44,823 nt of DNA, taken from positions 1 through 44,823 of the forward strand of contig JASHUC010000255.1 of NCBI GenBank assembly GCA_030040235.1, written 5' to 3'. This document shows positions 44,541 to 44,823 of this stretch, piece by piece. The translations under genes were made by a program, and so were the position numbers. The notes beneath the pieces are model-generated. The model ran no database searches. It saw only the letters and a list, made by a program, of their open reading frames with translations, and had not been told where the DNA came from. This stretch comes from Gammaproteobacteria bacterium (lineage in GTDB: Bacteria; Pseudomonadota; Gammaproteobacteria; Steroidobacterales; Steroidobacteraceae). Position 1 is the first letter of the stretch. Every line of letters begins with the position of its first letter.

Positions 44541-44823
44541 ATGATGCCGCCGCTGCTCGAGCTGTGCACCCGCCTGTACGACTCGCCCGTTGGAGTGTAC
44601 ATCCGGGAGTCCGACAACTTGTTCTCCGTCATCGAGACGGTACACGTGCTCGGCATTGGGCTCGCGGTGGGCACGATCGCTCTCGTGGACCTGAGGCTGC
44701 TCGGCTGGGTCCTGGTGGTCGTGCCCGTACGGGCAGTCGTCAGCCCGCTCGTCAGGCTGGCGTGGGTCGGCTTCGCCGTGATGCTCTCGAGCGGAGCGCT
44801 GCTCTTCTGGGCGGAGGCGGCCA
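44541..44823 (+). CDS. DUF6644-type integral membrane protein (partial)
   Basis: The frame starts ATG 44541 and runs off the window after 94 codons. The visible part has SPVGVYIRESDNLFSVIETV and HVLGIGLAVGTIALVDLRLL, then LVRLAWVGFAVMLSSGALLF: an N-terminal soluble helix and at least two membrane segments with a His in the first, as in DUF6644 proteins. These commonly follow DUF6152 genes. Function unknown; a b-type heme role has no support from this fragment alone. Confidence 0.75.
   Translation, partial: MMPPLLELCTRLYDSPVGVYIRESDNLFSVIETVHVLGIGLAVGTIALVDLRLLGWVLVVVPVRAVVSPLVRLAWVGFAVMLSSGALLFWAEAA

Overview
The window looks like chromosomal DNA of a GC-rich (by eye about two thirds G+C) Gram-negative bacterium. 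Outer-membrane efflux and TonB-dependent receptor genes, periplasmic c-type cytochromes, and DUF6152/DUF6644 and DUF6356 proteins suggest a gammaproteobacterium of the Steroidobacter/Nevskia sort. That placement is inference; no rRNA, tRNA, integrase, transposase or CRISPR array was seen.

Layout. 1-168 is the tail of a YcbK-like peptidase. 222-1790 is a decaying edge: a cytochrome c and a degenerate methyltransferase, a wrecked CBS-domain gene, and a fragment of an Hsp20 gene. 1766-4005 (minus) is a universal stress protein (USP), CHAD protein and ribosome hibernation factor. From 4247 to 20253 (plus) runs an almost gapless set of 16 genes: ABC exporter permease, ATPase, membrane-fusion protein and outer-membrane factor; a zinc alcohol dehydrogenase; PEP synthase; a complete N-type rotary ATPase (atpDCQRBEFAG); and a hybrid histidine kinase. 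20348-29597 holds two UspE-like proteins, a phosphotransferase/kinase fusion with a probable leader peptide, two CBS-pair proteins, an acyl-CoA synthetase/acetyltransferase fusion, and a FixL/FixJ-like two-component pair. 29612-33361 (minus) encodes a cardiolipin synthase and a P3A-type proton ATPase. 33614-35465 is a DyP peroxidase with its encapsulin shell. 35741-37421 has a DUF6356 protein and an FAD-binding protein. 37461-41197 (minus) is a four-gene periplasmic redox set, and 41499-44823 a TonB receptor with DUF6152 and DUF6644 proteins.

How it fits together. The first 33 kb reads as a stress and energy-starvation island: ATP-driven ion pumps, membrane lipid synthesis, ribosome protection, USP and CBS nucleotide sensors, PEP synthesis and protein acetylation. 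Its most interesting signal is a short element, (C/G/A)TAGGTA followed by a pyrimidine-rich TTTCC-like tail. Five good copies lie between genes about 60-125 bases upstream of the cytochrome, USP (three times) and acyl-CoA synthetase genes, all pointing toward those genes, with a weaker sixth upstream of cardiolipin synthase. It resembles FixJ-binding sites as I remember them, and a FixJ-like regulator sits inside the island, so a local FixJ-type regulon is the leading hypothesis. The cognate kinase has no sensor domain, so the signal it reads is unknown.
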